A stretch of DNA of 64,000 nucleotides from Acidobacteriota bacterium (GCA_021779935.1 JAJXZT010000004.1:20229-84228), one strand, 5' to 3'; shown: positions 45,826 through 55,724, numbered from the stretch's first letter. The notes: generated from the sequence alone by a model not told the origin. A program made the numbers and translations.

Positions 45826-48309
45826 ATGCGGTTTCTTCGCGCAGCTGTCGTCGTTTGTCTTGTGATCATTTGTGCGAACTTCGTGTTTGCGCAGGGACAG
45901 GATGGAAAATCCGTGCCAACCATCGCCGCGAAAACCGCGCATATGAAGAAGATGCCCGGATATTTTCCGCTGTATTGGGACGCACAGCAGGGAAAGCTTT
46001 GGTTAGAGATCGACAAGTGGAACACGGAGTTTCTCTTTCTCGATTCGTTGCCAGCGGGGCTGGGTTCGAATGACGTAGGGCTCGACCGCGGCCAGTTGGG
46101 CGAGGGGCGTGTTGTGAAGTTCGAACGGATCGGGCCCAAGGTGCTGCTGGTTCAGGAGAACCTCGGTCACCGTTCGTCGAGTCGTGACCCTGTAGAGCAG
46201 CGCGCCGTGAAAGATGCGTTCGCGCAGTCGGTACTCGCAGGATTCGAAGTCGCTGCCGAGGACAACGGAAGTGTGCTGGTGGATGCGACAACGTTTTTCA
46301 TGAGCGACGCTCATCATGTCATACAGACCCTGAAGCAGACCAAGCAAGGAAGCTATCGCCTCGATCCTTCACGCTCGGCGATTTACCTCCCCGACACGAA
46401 GAACTTTCCGGAGAACACGGAGGTGGAGGCGACGCTTACGTTTGTTGGGGACACCCCGGGACGCTGGGTCCGCCAGGTGACCCCCGATCCTGACGCCATC
46501 ACTTTACGTGAGCACTATTCGTTCATTCAATTGCCCGATAACAATTACCAGCCACGAGCATTCGATCCCCGAGGCGGGTACTTCGACATGTCCTACATGG
46601 ACTTCAGCAGTCCAATTGGCTCGCCGATGGTGAAGCGATTCATCACGCGTCATCGCCTGCAAAAGAAAGATCCGAATGCGGCGATCAGCGATCCGGTAAA
46701 ACCAATCGTCTATTACCTGGACCCCTCCACGCCGGAGCCGGTTCGCTCGGCGCTGCTGGACGGGGCCCGATGGTGGAGCCAGGCATTCGAGGCAGCCGGG
46801 TTCAGCAATGCGTTCAAGGTAGAAATGCTGCCGCCCGGCGTTGATCCCATGGACATCCGTTACAACGTAATCGAGTGGGTGCCGAGGAGAACGCGCGGCT
46901 GGTCTTACGGCGCATCCGTAATCGATCCTCGCACGGGCGAGATCATCAAGGGCCAGGTGTCGCTGGATTCTCTTCGCATTCGTCAGGACTACATGATTTT
47001 CCAGGGCTTGTTATCCCCCTACAAGAAGGGGAAGCCTGCTGACCCGCGAATGCTACAGCTTGCCTTGGCGCGCATTCGTCAACTGGCGGCACACGAACTG
47101 GGACACACACTTGGTCTTGCGCACAATTATCTGTCGAGCGCCGAAGGCCGTGCCTCCGTCATGGACTATCCCGCCCCGCTGATCAAAATTGGTCCCAACG
47201 GCGCACTCGATTTGAGCGACGCGTATGCCACGGGCATCGGCGCCTGGGACAAGGTTGCGATCGAGTACGGCTACTCGGAGTTCCCTCAGGGAACGAACGA
47301 GAAGGCCGCTCTCGACGGCATCCTGGAGAATGCCATGAAGCACGGGCTGTACTTCCTGTCCGACCAGGACGCAAGGCCGGAGGGAAGTGCTCACCCGAAC
47401 GTCCACCTGTGGGACAACGGCAAGAACCCGGTGGACGAGCTGAAGCGGGTGATGCAGGTGCGCGACTACGCGCTCGAGCACTTCTCGCCCGACGCCATCG
47501 AGGAAGGGCAGCCGATGGCGACGCTCGAAGACGTGCTGGTGCCTGTGTATCTCTATCATCGCTACCAGACCGTGGCGGCGATCAAGGAGATTGGCGGCCA
47601 GATCTATTCCTACGCGATGCGCGGTGACGGACAAGTGCCGACAACGCCGGTTTCCGGGGCCGAGCAGCGACGGGCGCTGACGGCCGCGCTGGAGACGATC
47701 AGCCCAAAGGAACTCGTCATTCCGGAGCGGCTGGTGAAGCTGTTTCCACCGCATCCGATGGGCTATCCGCGGACGCGCGAGTCGTTCCCGTCGAATACGG
47801 GGCTGACGTTTGACCCGCTGGCCGCCGCCGAGACTGCTGCGCGGATCACGATCCAACCGCTGCTGAACCCGGAGCGTGCGCAACGGCTCATCCAGTTTCA
47901 CGCCGAAGATCCATCGCAACCGGGACTCGATGAAGTGCTCGAACGGTTGCTGGAGGCGACGTGGAAGGCGCCGGCGCTTACAGGACGACTGGGCGCGGTG
48001 CAGGACACGGTGGACGACGTGGCGCTGAACCAGTTGATGGCGCTGGCGGCGAACACTTCGGCAACACCGGAAGTCCGGGCGATGGCGCTGCTGAAATTGA
48101 CCGAACTGAAATCGTGGGCAGATAAACAACTCACCGCATCGAAGGACGAACAAGAGCGCGCGCACTTGATGTTTGCGTCCGAACAGATTCAACGCTTCCA
48201 GAAAGATCCGGGACAAATGGTGCAGCCGACGCCGACGCTGGAACCTCCGCCAGGCGATCCGATTGGTGCAATGGGCGACAGCGGAAGACCGGATTTCTAT
48301 ATCAACTGA
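45826..48309 (+). CDS. Exported zinc-dependent metzincin-type protease (DUF5117/DUF4953)
   Basis: An 827-aa protein with a signal peptide (to about residue 23, ending FVFAQ). Two beta-rich N-terminal domains of DUF5117/DUF5118 type lead to a protease domain with the extended zinc motif HELGHTLGLAHNY: His423, Glu424, His427 and His433 fit the metzincin HEXXHxxGxxH, and a later VMDYPAP gives the Met-turn. The C-terminal helical region is typical of the family. ATG at 45826 has GAGGTGGA at good distance; a TTG one codon before it is less likely. The gene is followed by a long repeat-rich stretch. Confidence 0.9.
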   Translation: MRFLRAAVVVCLVIICANFVFAQGQDGKSVPTIAAKTAHMKKMPGYFPLYWDAQQGKLWLEIDKWNTEFLFLDSLPAGLGSNDVGLDRGQLGEGRVVKFERIGPKVLLVQENLGHRSSSRDPVEQRAVKDAFAQSVLAGFEVAAEDNGSVLVDATTFFMSDAHHVIQTLKQTKQGSYRLDPSRSAIYLPDTKNFPENTEVEATLTFVGDTPGRWVRQVTPDPDAITLREHYSFIQLPDNNYQPRAFDPRGGYFDMSYMDFSSPIGSPMVKRFITRHRLQKKDPNAAISDPVKPIVYYLDPSTPEPVRSALLDGARWWSQAFEAAGFSNAFKVEMLPPGVDPMDIRYNVIEWVPRRTRGWSYGASVIDPRTGEIIKGQVSLDSLRIRQDYMIFQGLLSPYKKGKPADPRMLQLALARIRQLAAHELGHTLGLAHNYLSSAEGRASVMDYPAPLIKIGPNGALDLSDAYATGIGAWDKVAIEYGYSEFPQGTNEKAALDGILENAMKHGLYFLSDQDARPEGSAHPNVHLWDNGKNPVDELKRVMQVRDYALEHFSPDAIEEGQPMATLEDVLVPVYLYHRYQTVAAIKEIGGQIYSYAMRGDGQVPTTPVSGAEQRRALTAALETISPKELVIPERLVKLFPPHPMGYPRTRESFPSNTGLTFDPLAAAETAARITIQPLLNPERAQRLIQFHAEDPSQPGLDEVLERLLEATWKAPALTGRLGAVQDTVDDVALNQLMALAANTSATPEVRAMALLKLTELKSWADKQLTASKDEQERAHLMFASEQIQRFQKDPGQMVQPTPTLEPPPGDPIGAMGDSGRPDFYIN

Positions 48310-48808
48310 TCGCTGTCCGTGGCTTTTCTTTGGTGGGGTGCTCGGCTTCCGGGTACCCCCTCCCCCCCTTTTTCGATACTTTGTTTTCAAACAGATACGA
48401 ACTTTTCCCTCTAAATATTTCAAAATAAATGGGTTAGAGGTTAAATATTTCAAAAGAAAGCACTTAGGAAAGGTCCTAGGTGCTAGGTATTCGGTACTAG
48501 AAAGAACAAAACCCGCGCGGAGCGGGCTGGTGGCTTTTGGCTGTGAGCTCTTGGCCCTTAGCTAGCAAAATCAACGGCAAAAGCGAAACCCGCCGTGGGG
48601 CGGGTTCAGTTGTTTTGTCTCTATATTCAGTATGGCAGATCGGGTGGGGAAAAGGTGACATCGATTTGAAGTTTATATTTCCTTCGGAATCAGATAGCTG
48701 GGGGAAATGTGTGATGTGCGTCCTCTTGACGAGTGATGTCATTTTCGAATTTTCGAATTGAAAAAAGAAAAAGTAGCCACGGATGGGCACGGATTTTCAC
48801 GGATTGAG
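48310..48808. repeat. Composite dispersed repeat, copy 2
   Basis: Gene-free. The copy begins with a C-run at 48356, then an AT-rich part with AAATATTTCAAAATAAA near 48413-48430, GC hairpins after AAAGAACA (48512-48526) and at 48587-48606, GGGGAAAAGG...GATTTG near 48644-48668, TTTCGAATTTTCGAATTG near 48743, and GCCACGGATG at 48776-48808. Every block has a counterpart in the same order and orientation at 1931-2273. Confidence 0.75.
48587..48606 (+). terminator. GC hairpin, terminator-like
   Basis: Perfect 8-bp stem AACCCGCC/GGCGGGTT with loop GTGG, then CAGTTGTTTTG. It lies within composite repeat copy 2, 280 bases after the metzincin stop. A smaller CCCGC/GCGGG hairpin is just upstream. Confidence 0.5.
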
Positions 48809-49219
48809 ACGAAGGAACGTCATGTGCGCTTGCGGGGAGAGGCTCAGAGTTGATCGGCGGAGCGAGTCGCCGGGGGCGAAGAAAGGACCCACATGTGCCC
48901 AAACCGGCAGCCATGGAGCGCGGTCGTGTGCAAGGGAGATGTGGGACGCCAGCCGGTCGATTACAACTTCCCGTGCGCTCCCGAAGGGAGGATAGAATAA
49001 CCGGCGGCGATGAACTACCCCACCCTGTCGCCAACAGCGGGCGACAAGGTTAGGGCACAAGTGAATCGCTCCCATGCGAGCAAGGGAGGCTCGCATGGGC
49101 CACCCGGGAAGGGAAGACAGGGATGGAACACACGTGCCGCTGTTGTGCTCGCTTTTGGCATTTTCGTGCGTCTCTCATATACACTTGCATTCCTTAATAC
49201 GTAGTGCCAGGAGAGTGCG
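48809..49219. repeat. Gene-free interval with hairpin repeat copy 2 (49071-49104)
   Basis: About 410 bases without a gene before the M13 peptidase. It holds the second copy of the CCCATGCGAGC (49071-49081) / GCTCGCATGGG (49089-49099) hairpin followed by CACCC, as at 4631-4659. The last 60 bases likely include the promoter of the peptidase (ATATACAC near 49180) and its ribosome binding site AGGAGA. Confidence 0.7.
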
Positions 49220-51292
49220 ATGAAACTGCCCGCCCTGACTACGGGTATGTTGTTTCTGCTGCTGAGTGCGGCAGTTGCCCAGAATCCCCCACAAAAGCCG
49301 GCGCCGAAGGCCGAGACGCCATTGACGGCGCTGCCGTATACACCGAGTCTTGACGTGAAGGCCATGGACCGCTCGGTGGATCCCTGCCAGAACTTCTACG
49401 TGTATTCCTGCGGCGGATGGAAGAAGGATAATCCGATTCCGCCCGACCAGAGTTCGTGGGATGTCTACAGCAAGCTCTATGACGAGAACCAACGATTCCT
49501 CTGGGGAATCCTCGACGAACTCTCGGCGAAAACCACCGGGCGCAACGCCAACCAGCAGAAAATTGGCGACTACTTTGAAGCCTGCATGGACCAAGCGAAG
49601 GTCGACAAGTTGGGCGTGACGCCGCTGGAGCCTGTCCTCCACGAGATCGACGCGATGACTTCAAAGCGCCAGCTTGCACCGCTGGTGGCGAAGCTGCATC
49701 TTTCGACTTCAGGACGCGGATTGTTCTTCGGGTTCGGTTCGAACCAGGACTTCGGGAATTCGTCGCAGGTGATTGCCTTTGCCGGCGCCGGCGGACTGGG
49801 TTTGCCGGACCGCGACTATTACACCAAGACCGACGAGAAGTCGCAGAAGATACGCGAAGAATATGTCGCGCATGTGCAGAAGATGCTGGAACTTGCCGGC
49901 GATTCTCCCGAGAAGGCCAAGAGCGAATCCGATGCGATCATGAAGATCGAGACGGCACTGGCCAAGGCATCGCTGACGCGCGTAGAGATGCGGAATCCCT
50001 ACAAGCTGTACCACAAGGTCGACTTTAAACAACTGGAAGCACTTACGCCCGACTTCGACTGGGCCGCATATCTGAAGACAACCGGAATGCCGTCGCTGAA
50101 CGAGTTCAACGTGACGGAGCCTGGGTTCTACAAGGAACTGAACACGGAAATCGAAACGGTTCCGCTCAGCGACTTGAAGGCGTACATGCGGTGGCATGTT
50201 CTGCACGCGAACGCCGCGTATCTGTCGTCGCCGTTTGTGGAGGAGAACTTCCATTTCTATGGCCACATCCTGCGCGGCGCGCAGCAGTTGCAGCCAAGGT
50301 GGAAGCGTTGCGTGAGCCTGGTGGATCGGCAACTAGGTGAAGCGCTGGGGCAGGAATTTGTTGCCCGGACGTTCACGCCGGAAATGAAAGCCCGCACGGT
50401 GGAGATGACCAGGCAGATCGAAGCCGCAATGGATCGCGATCTGAATCAGCTGGAGTGGATGAGCCCGGAGACGAAGAAGCAGGCACTCATTAAACTGCAT
50501 GGGCTTATCAACAAGGTAGGGTATCCGGACAAGTGGCGCGACTACAGCTCGGTAAAGGTCGTGCGTGATGACTTCCTCGGCAACGTGGAGCGCGCTTCTA
50601 CGTTCGAGAGTCGCCGGGAACTGAACAAGATCGGCAAGCCGGTCGATCACACGGAGTGGGGCATGACTCCCCCAACCGTGAATGCCTACTACGATCCGCA
50701 GATGAACGACATCAACTTCCCAGCGGGCGTATTGCAGCCTCCGCTGTATGACCCGAAGGAAGATGACGCGCCAAACTACGGGAACACCGGTTCGACGATT
50801 GGCCACGAGTTGACCCACGGCTTTGACGATGAAGGCCGGCAGTTCGATGCCAAGGGGAATTTGCGCGACTGGTGGACTCCGCAGGATGCCGAGGCATTTA
50901 CCAAGCGCGCCGATTGCGTGGTGAACCAGTACGCGCAGTACACCGTTGTTGACGACATCAAGATCAACAGCAAGCTGACCGAAGGCGAAGATGTTGCCGA
51001 CCTCGGCGGGACGATGCTGGCTTACATGGCGTGGAAGGAAGCGACGAAAGGAATGAAGCTGGAAGATCGTGACGGCTTGACGCCCGACCAGCGGTTCTTC
51101 GTCGGCATGGCGCAATGGGCCTGCGGGAATGACCGTCCGGAGAACCTGCGTCTGAGGGCAATGACCGATCCGCACTCGCCGCTGCAATACCGCGTCAACG
51201 GCGTGGTGTCGAACATGAAGCAATTCCAGGAAGCTTTCCACTGTAAGGCTGGACAGCCAATGGTTCGCGAGAACCGTTGCCGGGTCTGGTAG
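49220..51292 (+). CDS. Exported M13-family (neprilysin-like) metallopeptidase
   Basis: A 690-aa zinc endopeptidase. The signal peptide (to about residue 20, ending AAVAQ) directs export. The zinc motif HELTH is at 529-533; the third ligand lies in GEDVADLGG (Glu590, with Asp594); and the family ends with the CRVW tail. The N-terminal M13_N region (about 45-430) with CQNFYVYSCGGW is complete, and the NAYYDP substrate-binding motif is present. AGGAGA lies six bases before the start. A strong terminator follows. It would cleave oligopeptides in the periplasm or outside the cell. Confidence 0.95.
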   Translation: MKLPALTTGMLFLLLSAAVAQNPPQKPAPKAETPLTALPYTPSLDVKAMDRSVDPCQNFYVYSCGGWKKDNPIPPDQSSWDVYSKLYDENQRFLWGILDELSAKTTGRNANQQKIGDYFEACMDQAKVDKLGVTPLEPVLHEIDAMTSKRQLAPLVAKLHLSTSGRGLFFGFGSNQDFGNSSQVIAFAGAGGLGLPDRDYYTKTDEKSQKIREEYVAHVQKMLELAGDSPEKAKSESDAIMKIETALAKASLTRVEMRNPYKLYHKVDFKQLEALTPDFDWAAYLKTTGMPSLNEFNVTEPGFYKELNTEIETVPLSDLKAYMRWHVLHANAAYLSSPFVEENFHFYGHILRGAQQLQPRWKRCVSLVDRQLGEALGQEFVARTFTPEMKARTVEMTRQIEAAMDRDLNQLEWMSPETKKQALIKLHGLINKVGYPDKWRDYSSVKVVRDDFLGNVERASTFESRRELNKIGKPVDHTEWGMTPPTVNAYYDPQMNDINFPAGVLQPPLYDPKEDDAPNYGNTGSTIGHELTHGFDDEGRQFDAKGNLRDWWTPQDAEAFTKRADCVVNQYAQYTVVDDIKINSKLTEGEDVADLGGTMLAYMAWKEATKGMKLEDRDGLTPDQRFFVGMAQWACGNDRPENLRLRAMTDPHSPLQYRVNGVVSNMKQFQEAFHCKAGQPMVRENRCRVW

Positions 51293-51318
51293 GGAAGCAA
51301 ACTGTCAGGAAGAAATGG

Positions 51319-51350
51319 ACTCCCGGTCGCGAGGCGGCCGGGAGTTTTTT
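51319..51350 (+). terminator. Rho-independent terminator after the M13 peptidase
   Basis: Stem ACTCCCGG/CCGGGAGT with an 11-base loop, followed by six T. The next 180 bases to 51528 show no feature that I can support. Confidence 0.9.
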
Positions 51351-51528
51351 CGTGATTCGCCGTGGATGCTCGACAGATTGGAGAGTGAAAGTCCGGTTCC
51401 AGCCAGCTTCGGTTAGCTCCAGTGGGCGTGGGAGCGACCTGTCGAACCGCCGTGCGCGGATCCACAAATACAGCGGTGTGGCAGGGGAGAGCGGGTGACC
51501 GTTCCCCCCATGCCGATTTTGGTGAAGT

Positions 51529-52038
51529 CTAGATAAACATCTCGTCCCGCGGCACGGCCTTGCGAGCACGCTGCACCTTGCGGTTTCCGACCAGGTCGCC
51601 GACGCCGGCCATGACGCCGGTGAGGATCGCCGCAAGCTGGCGTACGGGCGAGAGGACGACGTGGTGCACAATATCTGTCGTCTCCTCAACGCGGTCCATG
51701 GTGCGGGTGACAATTTCATCGGCGCGGATGACCTGGAGGCGCGTGCGATCCAGAACGTCATTCATGGTGACGTTGAGGCGCTCGACCTGTTGCTTGACGA
51801 GTGCGGTGGATTCCGAGACGTTGTTGACGATCGCCTGTACCTTTGGGCCGGTCTCGGTGATGAGCGCGTGAGCGGCATCGACCGTGGGTAAAACCTTCTG
51901 CTCGACCGTATCGGCGAGAGCCTCTATGCGCGCTGAGGTCTTTTTTGTGGAGAGATACAGCATGAAAAGTATCGCCATCTGAAGACAGACGGCGACGGCG
52001 GTCAATGCCACAAAGATCGTTAGCAAGTTTTGGTTCAT
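51529..52038 (-). CDS. DUF948-like membrane-anchored coiled-coil protein
   Basis: A 169-aa protein with a single N-terminal membrane helix (about 5-28, LLTIFVALTAVAVCLQMAILF) and a long helical part with heptad-like pattern, as in DUF948 proteins. ATG at 52038 has AGGAAA eight bases upstream; the track's longer frame is less likely. It lies downstream of the YtxH-like gene on the same strand (63-base gap), a pair commonly found together and linked to general stress. Function unknown. Confidence 0.75.
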   Translation of the reverse strand: MNQNLLTIFVALTAVAVCLQMAILFMLYLSTKKTSARIEALADTVEQKVLPTVDAAHALITETGPKVQAIVNNVSESTALVKQQVERLNVTMNDVLDRTRLQVIRADEIVTRTMDRVEETTDIVHHVVLSPVRQLAAILTGVMAGVGDLVGNRKVQRARKAVPRDEMFI

Positions 52039-52101
52039 GTCCAGGTTTCCTGCCCGGCATTCTCGTCGCACTTGGCAAAGAGAGATGGCCGGGAGAGAGG
52101 A

Positions 52102-52419
52102 CTACTTTTTCGGAGCAACTTCCGGAACCGGTTCAGTTGTCGCCTCACGATATGCCTGGCGACCGGCCTCGAAGGCGGAGCGGATCTGATCCTTCTGCTG
52201 CTGGACGGCATCCTTGCCGCGATCGACCCATTCGGAGGCCTGGTCGCGATATTGACGAGCACGATCACGGACCAGGTCACGGCCTTCCTCGGCGGCGGAC
52301 CGGATGGATTCGCGCGTCTCGCGACCCGACTTGGGAGCGTAGAGCACGCCTACTGCGGCACCGATTCCAAGACCTGCCAGGAACCAAAGAATTCCGCTGC
52401 TGCTGCTTTCGTCGGACAT
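52102..52419 (-). CDS. YtxH-domain small membrane protein
   Basis: A 105-aa YtxH-like (gas-vesicle-protein-related) protein. One membrane segment (about 8-28, GILWFLAGLGIGAAVGVLYA) is followed by APKSGRETRESI, the YtxH signature, and a basic and acidic amphipathic helix. ATG at 52419 has a perfect AGGAGG six bases away, which decides the start over a longer frame. Members are stress-associated. It is the first gene of a two-gene set with the DUF948-like gene. Confidence 0.88.
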   Translation of the reverse strand: MSDESSSSGILWFLAGLGIGAAVGVLYAPKSGRETRESIRSAAEEGRDLVRDRARQYRDQASEWVDRGKDAVQQQKDQIRSAFEAGRQAYREATTEPVPEVAPKK

Positions 52420-52492
52420 TTGGACCTCCTTTAAAAAGTACTCCAGACCTTGGATGGTAGCATCCGAGGAATCGATTTTCAAACCGTACGGG

Positions 52493-52981
52493 TCAATTGG
52501 ATACGGGAGTTTCCTTTTCCGCCATCGTGCGCTTCAGAAGGGAAATCTGTCCGGCGTGATAGACGTCGTGCTGCGGGACGCCGTGAATCATGACGTAATA
52601 CGTGTAATTAGTTCCAGGAACACTGCACATGAGGCGCATCGGATCGAAGACTTTGACCGCACCCATTAATTTCTGCTGCGCGTCCGAGAGATGCTGGAGA
52701 GTTGCCGCCCATCCACTCTCGCTGCTATCGGTGATGGCAGGCCAATCGACGTCTGTAGCGACATCGTCAATGCGTTCGCCGGCAAGGCGGCGAGCCACGA
52801 TTTCCTTCCAACTGGAGAGATGCTGCACCATCTCCCATATCGTGTGGGCGGAGGCGACGGGACGGCTGTGTGCGTCAGTAGCAGTCAGGCCGGCGAGCGT
52901 TTCCATGAGTGCGGGGCCGTGCCATGCATTGCGCTCAAAGGCGCGCTGCATTTGGTCAGCCATGCGGTCCATTTCCCGCAT
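52493..52981 (-). CDS. DinB-family protein
   Basis: A 162-aa four-helix-bundle protein of the DinB/YfiT type. Likely metal ligands are the His in HTIWEMVQHL and the pair in HDVYHAGQ. Such proteins are metal-dependent and include thiol transferases; the substrate is unknown. ATG at 52981 has AGGAGG five bases upstream. It follows the SDR gene after nine bases on the same strand, so it is probably co-transcribed with it. Confidence 0.88.
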   Translation of the reverse strand: MREMDRMADQMQRAFERNAWHGPALMETLAGLTATDAHSRPVASAHTIWEMVQHLSSWKEIVARRLAGERIDDVATDVDWPAITDSSESGWAATLQHLSDAQQKLMGAVKVFDPMRLMCSVPGTNYTYYVMIHGVPQHDVYHAGQISLLKRTMAEKETPVSN

Positions 52982-52990
52982 AACCACCTC

Positions 52991-53722
52991 CTATGGCTTA
53001 CGTGTCGGACGGAGGACGATCTCGCTCACAAAGGACTGGGGTTCCTGGGTGACAAGCATCTGAACGGCGTGGGCGATATCGTCCGGCACAAGCATTTTAG
53101 ACTCATCCTTGCCCGTATGCGGGCCAAGATTCGTTATTGTCGATCCAGGACATATCAGCGAGACACGCACACCGAAGTTACGAAGCTCCTCGGCGACTGA
53201 ATAACTGAGGCCATTGAGTCCCCATTTGGATGCTGCATAGGCGGCGCCGTTGGGAAGCGCATTCTTGGAGGCGATGGAAGAGATATTGACGATATGGCCG
53301 CGTTTGGCGGCGATCATGAGCGGGGCGAAAGCGCGGATGGCGTAGAACACTCCGCGCAGGTTGGTGTTGATGATGCGGTCCCAATCGGCGGGATCGAGTT
53401 CATGAATGGGAGTGTAAAAACAGCCGACACCGGCGTTGTTGACCAGGATGTCGATGCGCCCAAAAGTACGGCCAACCCACGCGGCAAGGTCCGCAATCTG
53501 GGCTTCGGAAGTCACGTCATAGACACAGGCTTCGACGTGGCCGTCTTTCTGCCGAATATTCTCTGCAACCGCGTCGAGCGCCTTGCGGTCGCGGCCAATG
53601 AGGATGGTATGTGCCCCGAGTCCCGCCAGACGGCTCGCTATCGCCGCGCCAATGCCTCGGCTGGCGCCCGTGACGAGCGCTACCTGACCATGTAGAGGAC
53701 GAAAATCCTGCGTTTGCTCCAT
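52991..53722 (-). CDS. Short-chain dehydrogenase/reductase
   Basis: A 243-aa SDR of the classical type. The Rossmann motif TGASRGIG, NNAG and the catalytic YAASK with an upstream Ser (NISSIAS) are all present. It probably uses NADPH, judging by the Arg in the TGASRGIG loop. ATG at 53722 has GGGGAGA six bases upstream, which rules out the longer frame. The substrate cannot be deduced. Operon with the DinB gene. Confidence 0.92.
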   Translation of the reverse strand: MEQTQDFRPLHGQVALVTGASRGIGAAIASRLAGLGAHTILIGRDRKALDAVAENIRQKDGHVEACVYDVTSEAQIADLAAWVGRTFGRIDILVNNAGVGCFYTPIHELDPADWDRIINTNLRGVFYAIRAFAPLMIAAKRGHIVNISSIASKNALPNGAAYAASKWGLNGLSYSVAEELRNFGVRVSLICPGSTITNLGPHTGKDESKMLVPDDIAHAVQMLVTQEPQSFVSEIVLRPTRKP

Positions 53723-54043
53723 GTGTTCTCCCCTTTTGCCGCCAACGTGGCCGGCATCCACCCGGGGCGGGGGTATCCCGGCCGCCCCAAAACCATGCGC
53801 AGCAGTTTACCGCAGGCGAGCCGGGGAGGGGAGGGAGGAGATTTGAGGCCAGTCGCCTGCTGGGCGGGGCATTCAAGCTGGCAGTGAAAACGGAGTTTTT
53901 ACAGACTGGGAAGAATAATTTGCCTCAATGGAACCGGTCATGCGCTACATGCTTGCCTTAAACACATTCGCGTACCTATAATCACTGCCTCCACCTTCCA
54001 CGTGTTCATGGATCGCGCTAAACTAGAGACACGGGAGTGGGGC
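53723..54043. other. Gene-free interval upstream of SDR
   Basis: About 320 bases without a gene between divergently read genes. A GC-rich stretch (53762-53790) lies close to the SDR start. A TAAACT box (54018-54023) may be the -10 box of the rightward unit, but no clear -35 is seen. Confidence 0.4.
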
Positions 54044-54250
54044 ATGAAAATGCCGTCATCGGAGCCCAGTCGAGCATTGGAGGCAGGGACCCGTCAGCAG
54101 TACAGCACCATGTTGAAGCTGGTATTCGGACCATCGCAGCCCCAGACGTATGAGGCATCAGCCGATGCCCGGCAGTACCAGGGGTCACCGGCAAAGCTGG
54201 TGATTGGTTGGTCGCAGATTCCGCACAGTTCTAAGGAGCCAATCGAATGA
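54044..54250 (+). CDS. Possible small ORF overlapping the TPR gene start
   Basis: A 68-codon frame with GGGAG six bases before its ATG. Its TGA overlaps the ATG of the next gene by four bases, as in coupled genes. The product has no recognised features, and the downstream gene has its own good ribosome binding site, so this could be a chance frame in a leader. An ATG upstream at 54002 would make it longer. Confidence 0.3.
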   Translation: MKMPSSEPSRALEAGTRQQYSTMLKLVFGPSQPQTYEASADARQYQGSPAKLVIGWSQIPHSSKEPIE

Positions 54251-55566
54251 AGAAGTCGCTCGTCACGTTGTTGCTCGTACTAGCGGCCGCAGCAGCCGCG
54301 CAAGAAGCGCCGGCGGCAGCCGCCGGTCAGCAAAGCGCCGCTGCTCCCGCTCAGCAGCAGCAGAAGAAAGTGATCAAGGATCCGGCGGAGTACAACGCGT
54401 ACATCGCCGCCGTAAAGACAACGGATCCCAAGGCAAAGGCAGCCGCTTTAGAATCGTTTCTGTCGACCTATCCCAACAGCGTGATGAAGGAAGACGGTAC
54501 CGAACTGCTGATGAAAACGTATCAGCAGCTTGGCGACGTCGAAAAGATCACGGAAACCGGCAAGCGTCTCCTCCAGATCGATCCGAATAACCTGACCGGA
54601 CTCGCTCTGATGAGCTACCTTGACCGGGCGCAGGCACAACGCGGCGGTCCACAGGCGACGCAGTTGTTGAGCGAAGCCGGACAACTGGCGCAGCACGGCT
54701 TGCAGCAGTTGGATGTCGCGCAGAAGCCCGAAGGTTATTCGGACGAGCAGTGGACGACGATGAAGCAGAGCTTCAAGACGATCTTCCTCGGCTCGGCTGG
54801 ACATGCCGCCCTGCAGGACAAGGACTACGCCACGGCGCAGAAGGATCTCAAGGAAGTCGTGACGACAAGTCCGAACCCGAATGATCCGGCGAACTTCACT
54901 AACGTTTATCTGCTCAGCCTCGCCTACCTGACGCCCAAGCCGATGGTGATCGACGGCCTGTGGTGGATTGCGCGTGCAGTGGCGCTGGCGCCGGCGCAGG
55001 CGAAACCCCAGATACTGAGCTACGCCAAGAGCCAGTACGTGCGCTACCACGGCTCGGACACTGGCTTCAATGACCTTGTGCAGGAGGCCGCGACCAGTCC
55101 GAACATTCCGCCAAACTTCACGGTGGCCCCGGCTCCTACTCCGGCACAGCAGGCCGCGACGATGGTCGCAAAAACGCCTCCGGAGCAGATGTCGTTTGCC
55201 GACTGGCAGTTCATCATGACCTCCGGCAACACCGATGCTGCTAATCAGGTGATGACTGCGATCAAGGGCAAGGCGGTGCAGATCGTCGCCCAGGTGATCG
55301 ATGCATCTCCTTCGCAATTGACAATGGCTGCCAGCGCTGATGACATCGCTGCCAACAAAGCCGACCTGGTCCTTACCATGGTCTCCCCGATCCCGGTGAA
55401 GATGATGCCGAAGGTCGGTGCGCAGATTCCGGTGCAGGGCAAACCCGATTCCTTCACTACCAATCCATTCCTCATGCAGATGGTGGATGGCAAGCTGCTT
55501 ACAAAAGCTGGCGCGGAAGAGAAACCGGCTCCCAAGAAAAAGGCTCCGGTACGCCGTCGTAAATAA
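54247..55566 (+). CDS. Exported TPR-containing protein
   Basis: A 439-aa protein with a short signal peptide (to about residue 18, LLLVLAAAAAAQ) and an Ala/Gln-rich linker (20-42). TPR-like helical repeats follow (about 45-260). The C-terminal portion is less regular and ends in a Lys/Arg-rich tail (KKKAPVRRRK). No enzyme motif was seen. GGAG lies eight bases before the ATG. It is followed by a strong terminator. Likely a periplasmic scaffold; the partner is unknown. Confidence 0.8.
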   Translation: MKKSLVTLLLVLAAAAAAQEAPAAAAGQQSAAAPAQQQQKKVIKDPAEYNAYIAAVKTTDPKAKAAALESFLSTYPNSVMKEDGTELLMKTYQQLGDVEKITETGKRLLQIDPNNLTGLALMSYLDRAQAQRGGPQATQLLSEAGQLAQHGLQQLDVAQKPEGYSDEQWTTMKQSFKTIFLGSAGHAALQDKDYATAQKDLKEVVTTSPNPNDPANFTNVYLLSLAYLTPKPMVIDGLWWIARAVALAPAQAKPQILSYAKSQYVRYHGSDTGFNDLVQEAATSPNIPPNFTVAPAPTPAQQAATMVAKTPPEQMSFADWQFIMTSGNTDAANQVMTAIKGKAVQIVAQVIDASPSQLTMAASADDIAANKADLVLTMVSPIPVKMMPKVGAQIPVQGKPDSFTTNPFLMQMVDGKLLTKAGAEEKPAPKKKAPVRRRK

Positions 55567-55585
55567 CGGCTTCGGGACGATTCAC

Positions 55586-55615
55586 ACGGGCGACCGCAAT
55601 GGTCGCCCGTTTCTT
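55586..55615 (+). terminator. Rho-independent terminator after the TPR gene
   Basis: Perfect 10-bp stem ACGGGCGACC/GGTCGCCCGT with loop GCAAT, then TTCTT. It also lies near the convergent Fis-like gene. Confidence 0.85.
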
Positions 55616-55724
55616 ATTGCAGGAAATCCTGGAAGCAGGCACGAAAAACAGTGAAGGCAGCCATCTGGCTGCCTTCGGGACTTCTGACTGGAATATTGCC
55701 GTGGGCGTCGGCGCACGCTGGTCG

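Noticed and set aside
47053..48453. 466-codon minus-strand frame over the metzincin gene
   Set aside because: Antisense shadow; the product is rich in Arg and His with no domain, and the plus-strand gene is certain.
51351..51528. Possible RNA gene after the M13 peptidase
   Set aside because: Checked for tRNA-like arms; no complete cloverleaf or stable stem set.
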